Under the pieces are notes generated by a model. The model was not told the DNA's origin. It saw nothing but the letters and a program-made list of their open reading frames with translations, and ran no database searches. Positions 36,631 to 47,078 of a stretch of 64,000 bases of DNA are shown here, in pieces. The position numbers were made by a program, and so were the translations under genes. Source of the stretch: Adiantum capillus-veneris (lineage: Eukaryota > Streptophyta > Polypodiopsida > Polypodiales > Pteridaceae); assembly GCA_014529385.2 (NCBI GenBank), contig CM043945.1, forward strand, positions 144,052,741 through 144,116,740. Direction: 5' to 3'. The stretch's first letter is position 1; each line of letters starts with the position of its first letter.

Positions 36631-36976
36631 GGTAAAGGCTGCACCTAATGTGAAAACTGCTCGAAAATAGGAGAAACGGAGCGAGAACAACCTGTGCTAT
36701 ATAGCACAAACCGTAGAAGACTAGAAGGCACCTGTTATGCAGAAAATGGCACTGACAGAAATTCTGCACAAAATGACGAAATAGCCTGTGCAGAATTGCT
36801 TGTAGTGGAAACGGAGGCCGAAATGAGCCCAAATCAAAATTCTGAGCAGACCAAGCTCGTCGAGCTTACCCAAAATACTTGTCGACATACGAACGCTCGC
36901 CAAAGCTCACTGAAATCGGAGAAAGTGAGCAGGCGTGTGCTGGAGCAGCTGGCGACTAAACTCGGGAGGACGTGAC

Positions 36977-36991
36977 CTGCTCTGATACCAA
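36977..36991 (-). promoter_or_regulatory. Primer binding site of Copia A
   Basis: Minus strand TTGGTATCAGAGCAG, complementary to the 3' end of initiator Met tRNA, one base from the 5' LTR. Confidence 0.92.
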
Positions 36992-36992
36992 T

Positions 36993-37219
36993 TGTTGGAA
37001 TTAGGGTTGTAGAGAAACACACACAGCTTGGAGAAGATGAAGGAAGCGCAAGGCACACAATAGAGAGTGTGTTACTTAGTGTGTATTGGAAAGATCGATA
37101 GCCCTAGAATGATGGGCGTATATACAATGCACTGGGGAAAAAACCTCCTAAAGAGGGAAAAAATGCCACGGCGGTCCTAGTGTGTTCACACACATCACTA
37201 CCACATGTATATGGTAACA
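36993..37219 (-). repeat. 5' LTR of Copia A
   Basis: 227 bp, TG...CA. Its outer edge is followed by the target duplication AGAGA and the remainder of the interrupted GA tract. Confidence 0.93.
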
Positions 37220-37240
37220 AGAGAGACAGAGAGAGAGAGG

Positions 37241-37967
37241 CCGTCGAATGTTATCCTTTCCCTATCCCCATGCTATATAAGCACCTCTTGCACTTTGTAG
37301 TTTTTCCTTCCATAGCGGAATGTCTACCTTTGAACTCAACCTCTCCAACAGCCTCAAGTCCTGGAGCTCCATGTGCCATTGTTGCCTTGGCAAGGTCCTG
37401 TAATTGGTTGCTTTGCCATATCTCAATCATGTGGATAAGGCAATCACTCAAAGATGAGGTGAAGATAAGGCTCACCTCTCAAGCCATGTGTTGTTCATAT
37501 GGATGCAAATCTCTTATCCTTCACCTCTGCTATCAAACCAAAAGGTTTTTCTATAAGATGCTCCCTGCTTAGACCTTTGCAAGAATCAATTCATCTCTCC
37601 TTCTTAGGCCTTGCTGTCATGTCCAAGAAATCTCTTCATACAATACTGTATCAGTGTATTGGGCTTGAATGTACGATGTGAGTCTTTGGAGGTATTGTAT
37701 GCGTGTTGTATTTGGAAAAGGCTACAAAGATTCTATGGTCGCATCTTGCAGGCAACTACTTGCATCGCATTTAGGGAGATAAGGGCATGAAAAGAAGACT
37801 CCATTGAAGACTTCTAAGCTAGGATGTGGTTTCTTGGACTATAGTAGAGATAAAAAATGAGAGATGAATGTATGTATCACTATGTATGTATGTATGCTTT
37901 TTCATCTTCAACTTTATAAGAAAGGTGAATTGAAAGTTATTGAGGTGGGATTACTCTAAGCCTATGG

Positions 37968-38016
<49 letters not shown>

Positions 38017-39481
38017 TTTTCTTGATATGCTTTTATGAAATTTATCAAGAGTGATGGGTTTGAGGGTAAGAGGGGCCATGTCGCAGCCGTCGAAGGCGGC
38101 ACCGTTTTACTAGTATGGTTGATAAGTGACCACTCAGTAGCAAAGTGAAGGCTCACATTAAACAATGTTCAAAGAACAAGGTTAAGACTTCACGATGGCC
38201 TCAAGAAGGCAACATTTTATCTGTAATAAAGTGAGTGATTATTACAACACATTTGACATGTTAATGGATCAGGTCTCTATTCGGGAAAAATGTGTCTCAG
38301 TTTAATATCATGCTATTTTCAATTTCAAAAATGTCGATTGAGAGAAAGTGAAAAAGGAGAAATTCTGTCCAAAAAAAAAGAAAGTGTAAAAACCTAAAAA
38401 ATAAATTTATTTTTTAAACATTTCCTCTTAACAAATTTAAAAAAAGAATTTTGTATATTTAGAAAATTGATTTTTTCCAAACACTTTAATGGAGGGGGAG
38501 GGAGAGAGGGAGAGAGAGAGAGAGAGAGAGAGACAAGTGAACGTGCGCACACACATACACACATTTTTTTAATAAAAATGTTCAAATAAGTATAGTAGAG
38601 TTTGAAATGTCACCAATTATAGTTAATGTGATGGTAACCTTTGGATGGTGAGAGGTGCAAAGAAGAATTACAAGTTTTCTCTACCACTCCCCTTCGGTGT
38701 ATTTTTTACAAGCTCGATTAATTTAACCTCATTCCCACATGAAAATAACATTTACAAATTAAAAACAAGGTAAAAGTTCACTATGGCCTACATTAGCTAT
38801 TGAGAAGTCTTTAATATTTATAAGAGAATTCTTTTGAGAGAGAAATTGAGAAAGAGACAATAGCTTTTTAAAACATTTTTTGTCACACTAAAGTATTATT
38901 GGCCTGCGAAAGGCCATAGGGTTTTAGGTGCAAACTTGTTGCAAACCTCACGCCGTTTGTTGTTGTTGTTGGATGGCTGCCACGTGTCATTAGGTTTTCT
39001 AAAGGTTCATTTGGCACAATTTGCAACCCCTTTTCGTGTTGCTCTTGGCGGGTCTCGTCCCTTTATGCCCTGCTCCTACCAAAGAAGGTGGCATGTGCAA
39101 CGGGTGCCGTCCTTTCAAGAAGATGGCGCACAACAAGTATGCTCTTTTCGTGCTGCTCCTGCCAGAGGACATGGTGCAATGGTGCAGGTGTTCGATACAG
39201 CAGTGGTGCTTGTTTAATGCCGAAGGCGGGCGCTATCTGGATGCTTTTCAAGATACTTGAACCGTATGCTTTTAGGGGCGACTGCATTCAATGGCGTCCT
39301 TGTGTAGCCTCAGGTGGTGAGCGCTGTTTGTCTTCATTCTCTATGCTTGAGAGCATGTGTTGGAATGCAATGCTTAGAATAGAACAATCCACGTGCTCAT
39401 TGTAGCTTGTATAAAAGGCCAGAAAAATGCAGTGTAATAACAAGCCCTTGTCTCAGCTGGTTGTCATTATGCTGTGTCGTG
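37241..39481. other. No gene seen; small GA microsatellites
   Basis: GA runs at 37973-38013 and 38507-38533. An AT-rich part follows to about 38880. At 38930-39420 two overlapping plus-strand ORFs of about 100 codons have no recognisable family and biased Cys/Ser content, so I do not call them. Confidence 0.45.
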
Positions 39482-39776
39482 CTTTTGTAGATGTAGTAGC
39501 AAGTCTCAAGTTTTTTTTACTGTTTGAGCTTTTGAGCTATCTATCTAGTGGAAGATTCTCTCTCTGTCCTGCTTTTGTAAATATGCCAGCAAGTCTTTTG
39601 TAGATGTAGCTGCAAGTCTCAAGATCTTTTTACTGTTTCAGCTTTTGACCTATCTACCTAGTGGAAGATTCTCTCTTTGTCCTGCTTTTGTAAACATGCC
39701 AACAAGACGCAATCTTTGTTTTGATGTTTAAGCTTTGAGCTATCACTATTTGGTGGAAGATTCTCTCTTTGCTATC
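39482..39776. repeat. Tandem repeat, about 112-bp period, nearly three copies
   Basis: CTTTTGTAGATGTAG at 39482 recurs at 39595. The second landmark GTGGAAGATTCTCTCT occurs at about 39548, 39661 and 39754. The third unit is shortened. Confidence 0.8.
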
Positions 39777-40104
39777 CAATTTCTATGTCCTGATATGCTG
39801 CAATTCCAAATTTAAATTGACTCGAGTCACCATATGCAAACGAATGTTTTCTTCTACCAAATGCTGTTGAAGAAGTTGTTGTCGCTTGTGACGAGTTGAA
39901 ATTTGCTGAGCATTTGTTGTGGATTAGTTTGAGGGTTTGTGTGTTGTGCCTTAAAGTATCTCGATCCTCTATTATCATGGCATCTGATCGTGGCATTGCC
40001 GTTGGTGGTGAAGGGAGTGCAAGCAATGCCTCGCCCAGCGATGGTGAGAGCATGGACTTCTCTGGAGGTTTGTTTCTTTTCCTCGTCGACGGTTTCTTGT
40101 ATGC

Positions 40105-40712
40105 TTATGTATGGCGATAATTGATTTACTTGCACTATGCTGGTGTTGGTTTTGATTGTCGGTCCTGGTTTCTTCTTGCTTGTGAGCGACGCACTCAAAA
40201 ACGTTTCTTGCGCTGGCGTTCTTTTCCCGCTCCTGGCGCTTGGTTTCTGTTCTGCTTGCAAGTGATGTACTCGAGACGGTTGCGGTGACATCATTTCATT
40301 CCCTGCTTTTTTGAGGTGGTCCTGCCTACCATGGGCTAGTGTTGCTCCATTTGCTTTTGTTGCATTAGGAGCACCGCTGATTGAGAAGACTGTTTTCTCC
40401 CTTGGCGGATAGGTTTGGCATGTGTTGACGTTGTTTTTGAGCTTAAATTTGTGTTCGGTCATTGCCTCGTCGATGGTGTCTTCCAATGCTTAGCTGTGGT
40501 GATAATTGAGTTACTTGCTCTATGCTAGTGTTGTTTTTTTATTCCTGGTCCTGCTTTCTTTCGGCTTGTGTGCGATGCACTCGAGAACAGTCTTATGCTA
40601 GTATTGTCATCCTGGCTCCTGCTCTGCTGGTTTTTCCCCTACTGCAGGTGATGCAATCGAGATGTTGGCAGTGACATCGTTCGCTGTTTTTTGTGAGGTG
40701 GTCCTGCTGCCC
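40105..40712. repeat. Diverged direct duplication, about 385 bp apart
   Basis: The series GATAATTGA-TTACTTGC, CTATGCTGGTGTTG, GATGYACTCGAGA, GCAGTGACATC and GAGGTGGTCCTGC occurs at 40105-40330 and again at 40495-40712 in the same order. The copies are diverged with indels. A short upstream ORF (39980-40062, MASDRGIAVGGEGSASNAS) ends at a GT and could be a stray first exon. Confidence 0.65.
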
Positions 40713-41059
40713 CTTGCTGTATTCACGAAGTAGCTCCTGTGCCACAACCCCAATACGGGCACTATTGAAAACAGGGGACAGCCCCTTGCTGCCCCTCTGA
40801 CCTGCTGCAAGTGTAAGGCATGCAGCCTCCTGTCTGGACTAATCACTGGCAGCACAGCCACCTGCTGTGCGCTCGATAAACAGCCCCGCAAGGCAGCCTG
40901 TCTCTGAAGCAAACCGAGCCCCTCTGTTGGGTCAACTGGCGACCAGCACAGCACCCTACTGTGCTTGACTGAACGGCTCCCTTGGGCGAGTGTATTCCCA
41001 GGCGAGCGCACCCACGACGCCCCGCTCAAAACCTACGTTTTTTGAGTTCTCTGTGTGAC

Positions 41060-43710
41060 TAGCCCACTGCTGGAGCGTTGAACCCGAAGGTTTGATAATT
41101 ATGCATTATGCATGTCCGTAGGAGATAATCCCTTGGGCTTTCGGAATGTGCTTTCACATTTGGCCTCACGACCTACCACTATTAATACACCAAGGGGACT
41201 CGTGCCCACGTAGCATCCCCTCTTGGGTTCTCGTTATGCCTTTCCCTAGGAGAGCCTTCCCACAACGAAGGCCTCTCATCGGTTTGGAGCCCTCGAGGCC
41301 TCGGAGCATGAAGGAGAGCTAGTCTCGAGAGGCGGAGAAGAGGTGGAGGGTCCCGAAATGTTCTACAAAAAAGGGACCCGTAACACTCACCCCTCCCCCA
41401 AAAAAGCTCGATGTCCTCATCGAGTGCACGTACATTATCCTCAAAGCAATAATCCCCCTCCTCCGGGCGTGGTTTATCTTGTTGAACACCGTGTGCATGT
41501 ACATATCTAGTTTCCTCTACTGCCACAATTTTATTCCAAGCAATCAACCAAAAAAAGTCGTTACATTGCCAACCCCGCATCTTCGATTCGCATGTCGACG
41601 ATCTACCTTGATGGCTCCAGCCAGCGTATAATTTATTTGTTGTCTCGTTACCCTGAGTCCAGTGACTCCATCTCAGCCAATGCCGTCCCATAATCAGAAG
41701 CATGTGTGTATTCATTCTCCCAGCATACCTCTTATCATCCTTGATCTTGCATTTTACCATCGTGGCTCGACTCCCAGCCATTAGCCAATTGATACAGCTC
41801 GGGTGAGGCGCGGGCTGGTGCTCACCGGTGGAGCCCGTGCACCCGTGAAACGAATCGTGTCTTACATCAGCCCTGTCTTCATCGTGTGCTCGTGTCACAT
41901 TTCTTACCTCCGTGCCTTGCTCGTGACTACCCAACCCTTCAAGCATCATCCATACCAAAAATGTTAGCACCATCGGAGTGCCCAATCTACATAATTGGGG
42001 GCCCCATGCCCTGTTTTGCAGTTTCCGAAGTCGGTCACCCGAGTGGTTCATGCGTATTCCTGCACCAGACAGCCTACTTGCTGTCCTCTGTTTAGTCTTG
42101 TTTTGGTCCAGCATAACCTGTTGATATGTATCAGTCCATGTGAGCAATCGTTGGCCCATCGGTTCAAATTCATTTTTCTCATTTCCTGTTCAACCAGCAT
42201 GTTTTTCTCGAGGGGAATTCCATCAGCCATCTGTGGCCCGCATTCGAACAAGCCTATGCTGATCCATTAAGTGCAATTCTTGTCCTTGTACATCCCATCT
42301 ATCAAGGCCCGAAAACGACCCTAATCCTCCTGGCTTAGCCTTGCATCGGCCAAGCGCATTCCGTTGTGCTGTGTTCGGTCATATCATAACCAACACATCA
42401 CAACATTGGCTACCTTCTCCCGAGTCCCATACGACATTCTTCCCACATTTTGTCTCTCCACCTAAGTGGTCCTCGCCATGGAGCCCCAGCCATAAAGCAT
42501 CAAACACCTACTTTCACCTACTTGAAAGACCTCGCAAAGCCGCCCGCTCGGAGGGCCACCATTGGTCATTGCCACAACTTGGCTCAGGGTTCTCTAAAAG
42601 AAACCAGTCATCTCGCATGTCTTCACCGTCAGTAGGCCCTGCTCAATCACATCGAGTACCCCGCTAGGGGGCTCCTTATCCACAAACCCAAGTAGCCCCG
42701 ATCGCCATCCATGACTTTGATGGCTGCCCCGTTCAACATTGCTCCCCGTGAGCATAAGGTCCCAATACCACAACACGAGCATCACAACAAATCTGGGCTC
42801 CATCTCCCAAGACCCCCAATTACTGTCATGTTTGAAACCAAACTCGGCCCATACCATGTTACCTCCCAGCATTTTGCTTGGCTTTCCAGCCCACGTTCCA
42901 CTTGTCCGTGCCATCTTGACCATCGAGGAGATCGTCCATTGTATTGCAGGACTTCTCGGGTAAAGGGACAGCCAGCCCTTTCGTTGCATCATATCTGGCT
43001 TGTCAAGCCAGGCCAAGGGGCTCAAGGTCCTGAAAAAAAATTCAGTCCAAACTTTGCTCCATGGTTTCCATTCAATGGACAGTTCTCCCGTGTATCGAGT
43101 GAGTACAATGATTACGACTAGGGCACTAGTTCCTACTGACCACCGCTCACCTGCCCAAACCATCCGGATAACATACTTGGCTATCCGTTGATTCGCGGGA
43201 CACCTCCGTCAAGGGGAGTTTGAACCCTCCAGCCGCACCACATCTGATCTGTCAAACCAGGTCTGAAAACCCCAGCTCTTAATGACCAAGATTTGTGAAT
43301 ACTTCACGAATGGGCACCTTGCCCCGAGTGACAAACGCGAAACCCGGTGGTTCATTACATCTTCATCAAAGTACAATTGCACGCTCGCCATAATCTACCC
43401 CTGCCTGCCAAGGCGCATACCCGTTGAGATCAACCCCAAAGGTGTTGCCTCTAGTTCCTGCATACACCCCACTCGATGACCCTCTGCCTTTGCTAATCAT
43501 AGCACTAGCATCATGCACATGCAACGGTTGTCCCGTATCCCACAGCCCCAATCTTTTTATTTTCTGGTTATACCTTTCCTGACCCGTCTCTACTTGCAAC
43601 AGCTCACAAACCCCAGTAAGCCCAGCCTCGGGCATCGGTCCTTCATTAGCTTTTGACTTATGCATGTCTACACATGCTCGCATTTCCCCATCGCCTGAGG
43701 GGAGTGAGTC
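41060..43710 (-). mobile_element. Truncated minus-strand LTR element without recognisable polyprotein
   Basis: On the minus strand a purine-rich GGGGGAGGGGTGAG (41397-41410 region) is followed by TGTTACGGGTCCC. That is, a polypurine tract followed by an LTR starting TG, as at the 3' end of a retroelement. Just before it the frame reads NVRALDEDIELFWG, resembling polyprotein C-termini. Upstream, three long minus-strand ORFs (42159-41182, 43163-42594, 43722-43366) have no gag, protease, integrase or RT motif and odd composition. A second LTR is not present. Captured or non-coding retroelement sequence is the most careful reading. Confidence 0.42.
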
Positions 43711-43844
43711 GGCAGGGTCCACCTAACGCTCCTTATCATCATCCTCACTTGAGTAACCCACAATCTTGCCACCTGGCTTGCAGGCAGGGTCCACCTAACG
43801 CTCCTTATCATCATCCTCACTTGAGTAACCCGCAATCTTGCCAC
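43711..43844. repeat. Tandem duplication, 72-bp period, two copies
   Basis: GGCAGGGTCCACCTAACGCT at 43711 recurs at 43783; the copies are almost identical to 43844. The period keeps reading frame. Confidence 0.88.
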
Positions 43845-44100
43845 GTGAGGGATTTGAAACGTGACATTTTCCAAGATTTAAACAACTTGCTTGCTTGCTC
43901 ATCCAAAAAGAAATCATATTTGGCGCAAGCTTGTTCGCATCCTTTCAAGAGCTTCGTTTCTGCGCCTCGTTCTTTGTTTGCTTTTACGAGTGTGCTGCTT
44001 GTAGGATGTTTTTTACACCCTCTTTGCTTTGCTCAACTAGTCAATGCTATGGTTAATTGGATGCTTCCTTTTCTTTTCCTCCTGCAGAGCTGCGCAGGTT

Positions 44101-46002
44101 CGTGAGTCTCCTCCATGTCCTGCAAGCAAACGTTCATCGTACCTGGTGGTGTCAAGCTCTGTCGGCTCGCCCCCAAATCCGGGCTTCGAGGAAATCATAT
44201 CTGGGAAGAGGTGTAGGCGTGCCTTGCTTCAAGGAAGCCTTGCTATCGATCCCGCTAGCAGTGCAGGTATGGCCAGTGTGCAGAATCATTCTTTGTGGAA
44301 CAGGCTTGACGTGTCTGCGATGTTCTTTGCTGCAATGCACTCTTGAGTGTTGAGTTGTGTTAAGATGGTGCTCTGCTTTTTTTTGCAGGCAAAGGATACT
44401 CTCCACTAGGGGAGGAGTGCGCACAAGCACTGTCTTCATCTCAACAACAACTTCCTTGCCCAACTCACGAATTAAGCAAAGGTGCAGCCTCATTTCTGAA
44501 GTTAGCCAATCTTCAGCTGCTCACAATGTCTTGGACAACGGCAAGCTACTGGACAAAGGGAAAAGCCTGTTAGTCAAGGAAACCTTGCTGCTATTCGTGA
44601 TTAGCAATATAGATGAGGGTAGTAAACCTTTCTCCATAGAGGGAAGAATCTTGAATTGGTATGACACATACCGTTCCATCTCCCCTGGGCAAAAGAAAAA
44701 TGCACGTTACTTCAAATTTGACATCGTCGATGCCGATTGCATCGACACAATCACGGTACATCATCGTGTGGATCCCTTCATTGAGACCTACACCAGGAAG
44801 CTCAAGATCGGCTTGTTCGTTAGGATTGACTGTCCTCTTGTGAGGGCTAAAAACCATAATGATGTTGGGTCAGCTTTGTTCTCCTTGCATGTCGGTGCGT
44901 TGACAACCATTCGACCTTGTGACCCATTCCTTGTTTCTTTAGCTTTCTATCCTGAGACCAAGATAAGCACATTTCTTGCTGACGCTACAATTTCCGAGAC
45001 TACTAGCCCATGTCCACCCTTAGCGACACTGGCGTTTGTTGTCTTGCAAAGTTGTAATGACAATTGGCACTACATTTGGGGATTTGGTTGTTGCTGATGG
45101 ACTGACCCCAGACGACAAAGCAGTTGTACGTATCAGAAGCATTGGCTTCAACGTTTATTTCTTTCGATGTTGACAAACCTTTTGTCATATGTAGGTGAGC
45201 TTTGTCAACTCTCAAAAGCATGACTATGATCGAGTCATGGCCGAGATGGCTAGGGAGGACATTGTTATGTTTGTGGCTAGGAATATTGGCCTCCTTGTTG
45301 GCAAAGTGCGCACATTGTTTGTTCTAGACGTCACAACTTTGGCCCCCGTGCGAGGATCACGCTTAAAACAAGAATTGACCACAACATTTCATAGACAATG
45401 TGAGATTCTCGGCTACAATAGAGAGGTGACTTTGCATGCTTTGTGCTCAACCAGATAAAGACATCTTTAGTGGTCTTTACATGTTTGTTTTTTTTGTAGG
45501 TTGTGGGGACTTTGTGCTTTGTGAACTTCAATAGAGCTCTTTTGCATTCCCAGTGCTCAGTTTGTGACTCGCGGAAGGTGAAGAAGGTTGAAGGCCGACC
45601 ATGTTGTTCTCTTTGTGATAAAGATCACGTCATCAACACGACTGTCAGGCTGGAGGCACAGATCCGAAGCAGCATTGACAAACATGCTGTGACAGTTCAA
45701 GTGTTAGGGTCTATGGTGGATCGCCTTCTGGCCTTGCCAAGGAGCTTTAAGGAGGTCTACATGGAGAGCATTCCAGAGGCGAGGGATATCTTATCGACAT
45801 CTATTGTCGAGTGTGTGTTCAAAATTGGCACAAATGGGTCTATGATATCTTTCAATCCTCCGTTGGAAACCTAGATGCTTTGAGAGCATGGATTTCCATA
45901 GCTTTTGGCCTTTCACCACGAATAACTATGCTTCCTTACCTAGATCCCTCTACAATCGATGAACTAAATTTTGGCTTGTCCATTGTATATCCAAGTTCAT
46001 AA
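44101..46002 (+). pseudogene. RPA70-like single-stranded DNA-binding protein with introns
   Basis: Probable exons are 44101-44267, 44390-45125, 45194-45424 and 45500-46002, with GT/AG borders such as GCAG/GTATGG, TTTTGCAG/GC, ATATGTAG/GTGAGC and TTTTTGTAG/GTTGTG. The second exon holds an OB-fold resembling RPA DBD-A: FSIEGRILNWYDTY, ARYFKFDIVDADCIDTITV and TRKLKIGLFVRI. The third carries a second OB-like part with YDRVMAEMAREDIVMFVA. The fourth carries a zinc ribbon with CSVC then CCSLCDKDH inside a DBD-C-like fold. Frameshifts near 44530 and 45060 say it is not functional. In Helitrons this protein is thought to protect the displaced strand. Confidence 0.7.
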
Positions 46003-46103
46003 GAAAATGGTATCCTGCTTTTGAGCGTTGTTGTCGTGGTGTCTCTCCATAACTCGCTTTCTACTCTTCCTTCCTCTCCATCTTGTCAACCTTCCAAAGC
46101 ATA

Positions 46104-46108
<5 letters not shown>

Positions 46109-46172
<64 letters not shown>
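46109..46172. repeat. (CT)n microsatellite, about 32 units
   Basis: Pure CT run followed by a short CA run, between the RPA-like gene and the Rep gene. It lengthens the upstream end of the Rep reading frame artificially. Confidence 0.95.
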
Positions 46173-46177
<5 letters not shown>

Positions 46178-46235
46178 CACACACAAACAAACACACAAGA
46201 CGGCTGAATATTTGCAATCTTCGCGTGCCTTTGCA

Positions 46236-47012
46236 ATGACTCAGTTGCCCAAATGCGATCTCGATATCGTTTTTACGTCACAGTTTTCGAACTATTTAGA
46301 CATCTTCCTCGTGCTACACCATCTCCAAAATTTAACAGGTGCATCGCATGACCTTATATCAAATTTTCTCAACGACTTGTTTGAGAGCTTCTTGCTTGAA
46401 AGACATGCTGTCCCGGGTGCATGCCTCTTCTTCCCTTCTGACAGGGCCACTAGCGTAATGACAGCCACAGAATTCTCGTCTTTGTATTCAACATGCACCA
46501 ATTCACTTGCCCTTAGCCTCGACGTGTTAACAACCTGTGCTTGCTTTGCGAGCTGTAGGTTAAAAGTGTATTTGAAAAGAAATGGAAGCATGAGAACAAT
46601 CATCTTGGGGATGCCATCAAAACCATTTCTTGCAAAGGGCATTATGCTCTTCGAAACAAGCAATGGCATCGCATACCTTCCCACCTTCACAACGTGCTCA
46701 AGCCGTGCATGTGTTGGATGGAAAGAAGATGAGGTGGCCACTTTGCATCAGCTATCCTTGTTGCATGAGGCTTTGCCTGATGTTGAGGTGGTCCGCATGT
46801 TCCTGGCCAAGCACCCACACACATTGCACACAACCCAGGCCGTGAAATGCAAGCTTTCACGCCTGAAGAAAGAGAAGGGCTTGGTCACTGGTGCTCAGAT
46901 ACGACGCACCCATGCCAGGTTGATCAAGCTGATTAAGAGATACAACAAAAGTATAAAGGACAAGCCCATTACACCGTGCGAAAAATGTGGACAGTTGCTA
47001 TTCCGACGCTAG
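46236..47012 (+). pseudogene. Helentron Rep protein, N-terminal region with half zinc finger
   Basis: I take the ATG at 46236 (MTQLPKCDLDI) because the frame upstream is microsatellite. The region is largely unique, with a Cys-rich stretch (TTCACFASCRLKVY) and a basic helical end. The last residues CEKCGQLLFRR supply the first C-x-x-C pair of a zinc finger; the second pair, CSQC, is at 47088-47099. TAG at 47010-47012 and TGA at 47061-47063 lie between the two halves in the same frame. These could be decay or a small intron that I cannot delimit. Confidence 0.65.
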
Positions 47013-47078
47013 CTAACATGTCAGCTTCTCCCTTCAGTTGTGGAATCCACTTCGAGGAAGTGAAGACGCTATGGGGAT

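Noticed and set aside
38936-39405. Two overlapping ORFs of about 100 codons
   Set aside because: No family features and comparable openness in other frames.
41182-42159. 325-codon minus-strand ORF as a host gene
   Set aside because: It ends across an LTR-like boundary, has no domain, biased composition and long ORFs opposite to it.
44357-46002. Host RPA70 gene
   Set aside because: Introns made this attractive, but it adjoins the Helentron Rep gene in the same orientation, is broken by frameshifts and matches the RPA genes carried by plant Helitrons.
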